64,000 nucleotides of DNA from Megachile rotundata (lineage: Eukaryota; Arthropoda; Insecta; Hymenoptera; Megachilidae), in NCBI RefSeq assembly GCF_050947335.1, contig NC_134991.1, forward strand, positions 1,054,001 through 1,118,000. Direction: 5' to 3'. The translations under genes were made by a program, and so were the position numbers. A model generated the notes under the pieces. It searched no databases. It saw only the letters and a program-made list of their open reading frames with translations, and had not been told where the DNA came from. Positions 62,021 to 64,000 of this stretch are shown in pieces (position 1 is the stretch's first letter; every line of letters begins with the position of its first letter).

Positions 62021-64000
62021 GCAGAAATTCGAAAGACCGAAATCCCAAAGGCCGAAATTTCAAAGGCCGAAATCCCAAAGGCCGAAATCCCAAAGGCCGA
62101 AATCCCAAAGGCCGAAATCACAATGGCCGATATCCTAAAGGCGGAAATTCCAAAGGACGAAATCCCAAAGGCCGAAATCCAAAAGGCCTAAATCCCAAGG
62201 GCCGAAATCCCAAAGGCCCAAATCCCAAGGGCCGAAATCCCAAAGGTCCAAATAACAAAGGCCGAAATCTCAAAGGCCGAAATTCCAAAGGCCGATATCG
62301 CAAAAGGCCGAAATCCAAAGCGCCAAAATCCCAAACGCTGAAATTCCAAAGACCGATATACCAAAGGCCGAAATCACAAGGCCGAAATCGCAAAGGCCGA
62401 AATCCCAAAGGCTGAAATTCGAAAGACCGAAATCCCAAAGGTCGAAATCTCAAAGGCCGAAATCCCAAATGTCGAAATCCAAAGGCCGAAATCCCAAAGG
62501 CTGAAATTCCAAAGACCGACATCCCAAAGGCCGAAATCCCAAAGGCTGAAACTCCAAAGACCGACTTCCCAAAGGTCGAAATCCCAGAGGCCGATATCCC
62601 AAAGGTCGAAATCCTAAAGGCCGAAATCCAAAGGGCCGAAATCCTAAACTTCGAAATCCCAAAGGCCGAAATCCAAAGGGCCGAAATCCCAAAGGCTGAA
62701 ATTCCAAAGGCCGAAATCTCAAAGGCCGAAATCCCAAAGGCTGAAATCCCAAAGACCGAAGTCAAAATAGCCGAAATCCCAAACGCCGAAATCCAAAAAG
62801 GCCGAAATCCCAATGGCCGAAATCCTAAGAGCCGAAATCCCAAAGGCCGAAATCCCAAAGGTCCAAATCCCAACGGTCGAAATCCCAAAGGCCGATATCC
62901 CAAGGGCCCATATCCCAAGGGCCCATATCCCAAGCGCCCATATCCCAAGGGCCGAAATCCCAAGGGCCGAAATTCCAAAGGCCGAAATCCCAAAGGCCGA
63001 AATCACAATGGCCGATATCCTAAAGGCGGAAATTCCAAAGGACGAAATCCCAAACGCCGAAATCCCAAAAGGCCGAAATCCCAATGGCCGAAATCCTAAG
63101 AGCCGAAATCCCAAAGGTCCAAATTCCAACGGTCGAAATCCCAAAGGCCGATATCCTAAGGGCCCATATCCCAAGGGCCCATATCCCAAGGGCCGAAATC
63201 CCAAGGGCCGAAATTCCAAAGGTCGAAATCCCAAAGTCCGAAATCCCAAGGCCAAAATACCAAAGGCCGAAATCCCAAAGGCCGAAATCCCAAAGGCAGA
63301 AATTCGAAAGACCGAAATCCCAAAGGCCGAAATTTCAAAGGCCGAAATCCCAAAGGCCGAAATCCCAAGGGCCGAAATTCCAAAGGTCGAAATCCCAAAG
63401 TCCGAAATCCCAAGGCCAAAATACCAAAGGCCGAAATCCCAAAGGCCGAAATCCCAAAGGCAGAAATTCGAAAGACCGAAATCCCAAAGGCCGAAATTTC
63501 AAAGGCCGAAATCCCAAAGGCCGAAATCCCAAAGGCCGAAATCCCAAACGCCGAAATCCCAAAGGCCGAAATCCCAACGGCCCAAATCCCAAGGGCCGAA
63601 ATCCCAAAGGTCGAAATCCCAAAGGCCGAAATCTCAAAGGCCGAAATCCCAAAGGCCAAAATCGCAAAGGCCGAAATCCAAAGGGCCGAAATCCCAAACG
63701 CTGAAATTCCAAAGACCGATATCCCAAAGGCCGAAATCACAAGGCCGAAATCCCAAGGGCCGAAATCCTAAACGCCGAAATCCCAAAGGCCGAAGTCCCA
63801 AAGGCCGAAATCCCAAAGGCCCAAATCCCAAGGGCCGAAATCCCAAAGGTCGAAATCCCAAAGGCCGAAATCTCAAAGCCCGAAATCGCAAAGGCCGAAA
63901 TCCAAAGGGCCGAAATCCCAAACGCTGAAATTCCAAAGGTCGAAATCCCAGAGGCCGAAATTCGAAAGACCGAAATCCCAAAGGCCGAAATCTCAAAGGC
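62021..64000 (+). repeat. Terminal satellite segment, copy of 47.4-49.3 kb and related to 17.3-18.9 kb
   Basis: From about 62,160 the order follows 47,405-49,260 at an offset of 14,755, then 14,740 after one monomer difference near 48,335. It also follows 17.3-18.9 kb at 45,219, then 45,114. It includes two 271-bp-type modules with three (62,900) and two (63,160) ggcccatatcccaag monomers, the repeated gcagaaattcg/aaatttc segment and aaacgctg. It is cut by the window end, so the unit continues outside. Confidence 0.88.

Larger units (their letters stand above)
1..64000 (+). repeat. Satellite/minisatellite array of a 15-bp monomer (GGCCGAAATCCCAAA) filling the whole window
   Basis: Every line read resolves into head-to-tail copies of a 15-bp unit, consensus GGCCGAAATCCCAAA on the + strand, with usually 0-3 substitutions per copy. 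Frequent variants are ggCTgaaat, ggTCgaaat, aaaTTcc, aaaTCTc, ccGATATcc, ccaaGgg and ccCAtatcc. Runs of six perfect consensus monomers occur near 30,503-30,592 and 34,017-34,106. All monomers lie in the same orientation and the array continues past both window ends. Monomers of 14 bp (caaggcc) and 16 bp (caaaaggcc) shift the phase in places. The unit has one CpG and one GGCC per consensus copy and a strong strand bias (6 A : 1 T). Size and hierarchy indicate eukaryotic satellite DNA; the host lineage cannot be inferred. No unique DNA, gene, RNA gene or mobile element interrupts it. Confidence 0.98.

Noticed and set aside
1..64000. CRISPR array
   Set aside because: There are no unique spacers. 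The unit is 15 bp and contiguous, and variants are point changes of the same monomer.
1..64000. Telomeric or telomere-like repeat (reverse strand TTTGGGATTTCGGCC resembles TTTAGGG-type motifs)
   Set aside because: The 15-bp unit does not match known telomere units, and the array is HOR-structured and variable, unlike telomerase-made DNA.
1..64000. Hidden transposon, tRNA, rRNA or other non-repeat insertion
   Set aside because: Reading line by line, even the odd-looking stretches (gaacgaaatcccgaac, taatttcgg, cattggatgaattcc, aaaaccgaaat) align to the monomer with a few changes. No terminal inverted repeats or target-site duplications were seen.

Overview
The window is one uninterrupted tandem-repeat (satellite or minisatellite) array. 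From the first base to the last, every stretch I read resolves into head-to-tail variants of one 15-bp monomer, consensus GGCCGAAATCCCAAA on the + strand (about 53% G+C; 6 A to 1 T, 5 C to 3 G). About 4,270 monomers fit in 64 kb. The array runs off both ends and never reverses orientation. I found no unique-sequence island, no protein gene, no tRNA or rRNA, no transposon and no CRISPR array. A 15-bp satellite this large, with layered higher-order repeats (HORs), points to eukaryotic heterochromatin (pericentromeric, subtelomeric, or a sex or B chromosome). The lineage cannot be told from the sequence.

The many long open reading frames come from the monomer itself. It is 5 codons long and has no stop codon in any of six frames, so each frame reads as a pentapeptide polymer: AEIPK, PKSQR and GRNPK on +; FGISA, LGFRP and WDFGL on -. 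Single-base indels only switch one polymer to another. No CDS is annotated for this reason.

The information lies in the nested organisation. Variant monomers form modules of 150 bp (10 monomers), 180 bp (12 monomers) and 271 bp. Modules form larger units, and these are duplicated again. By region: 1-5.5 kb holds a pair of ~0.75 kb copies 1.63 kb apart plus mixed modules; 5.56-17.37 kb is a ~5.9 kb unit in two tandem copies; 17.4-22.7 kb includes a ~2.1 kb unit in two tandem copies; 25.0-31.7 kb has two ~2.6 kb copies 4.0 kb apart; 35.4-41.5 kb holds interleaved duplications (1.84 kb and ~5.1 kb offsets, with 180-bp doublets inside); 42.7-46.2 kb has 0.5-0.9 kb modules including a 630-bp tandem pair; 46.2-58.7 kb is a ~7.4 kb super-unit in two copies with local 419-bp and 762-bp duplications; 55.9-62.0 kb is a 3,044-bp unit in two copies that look identical; 62.2-64.0 kb repeats material from 47.4-49.3 kb and 17.3-18.9 kb. 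Most indels between copies that I worked out are whole multiples of 15 bp. This fits unequal exchange or gene conversion in register, with rarer 14- and 16-bp monomers shifting the phase.

No multi-gene system is present. The noteworthy signals are the hierarchical HOR architecture, the very recent duplications (or assembly duplications), the all-frames-open monomer and a recurrent palindromic variant module.
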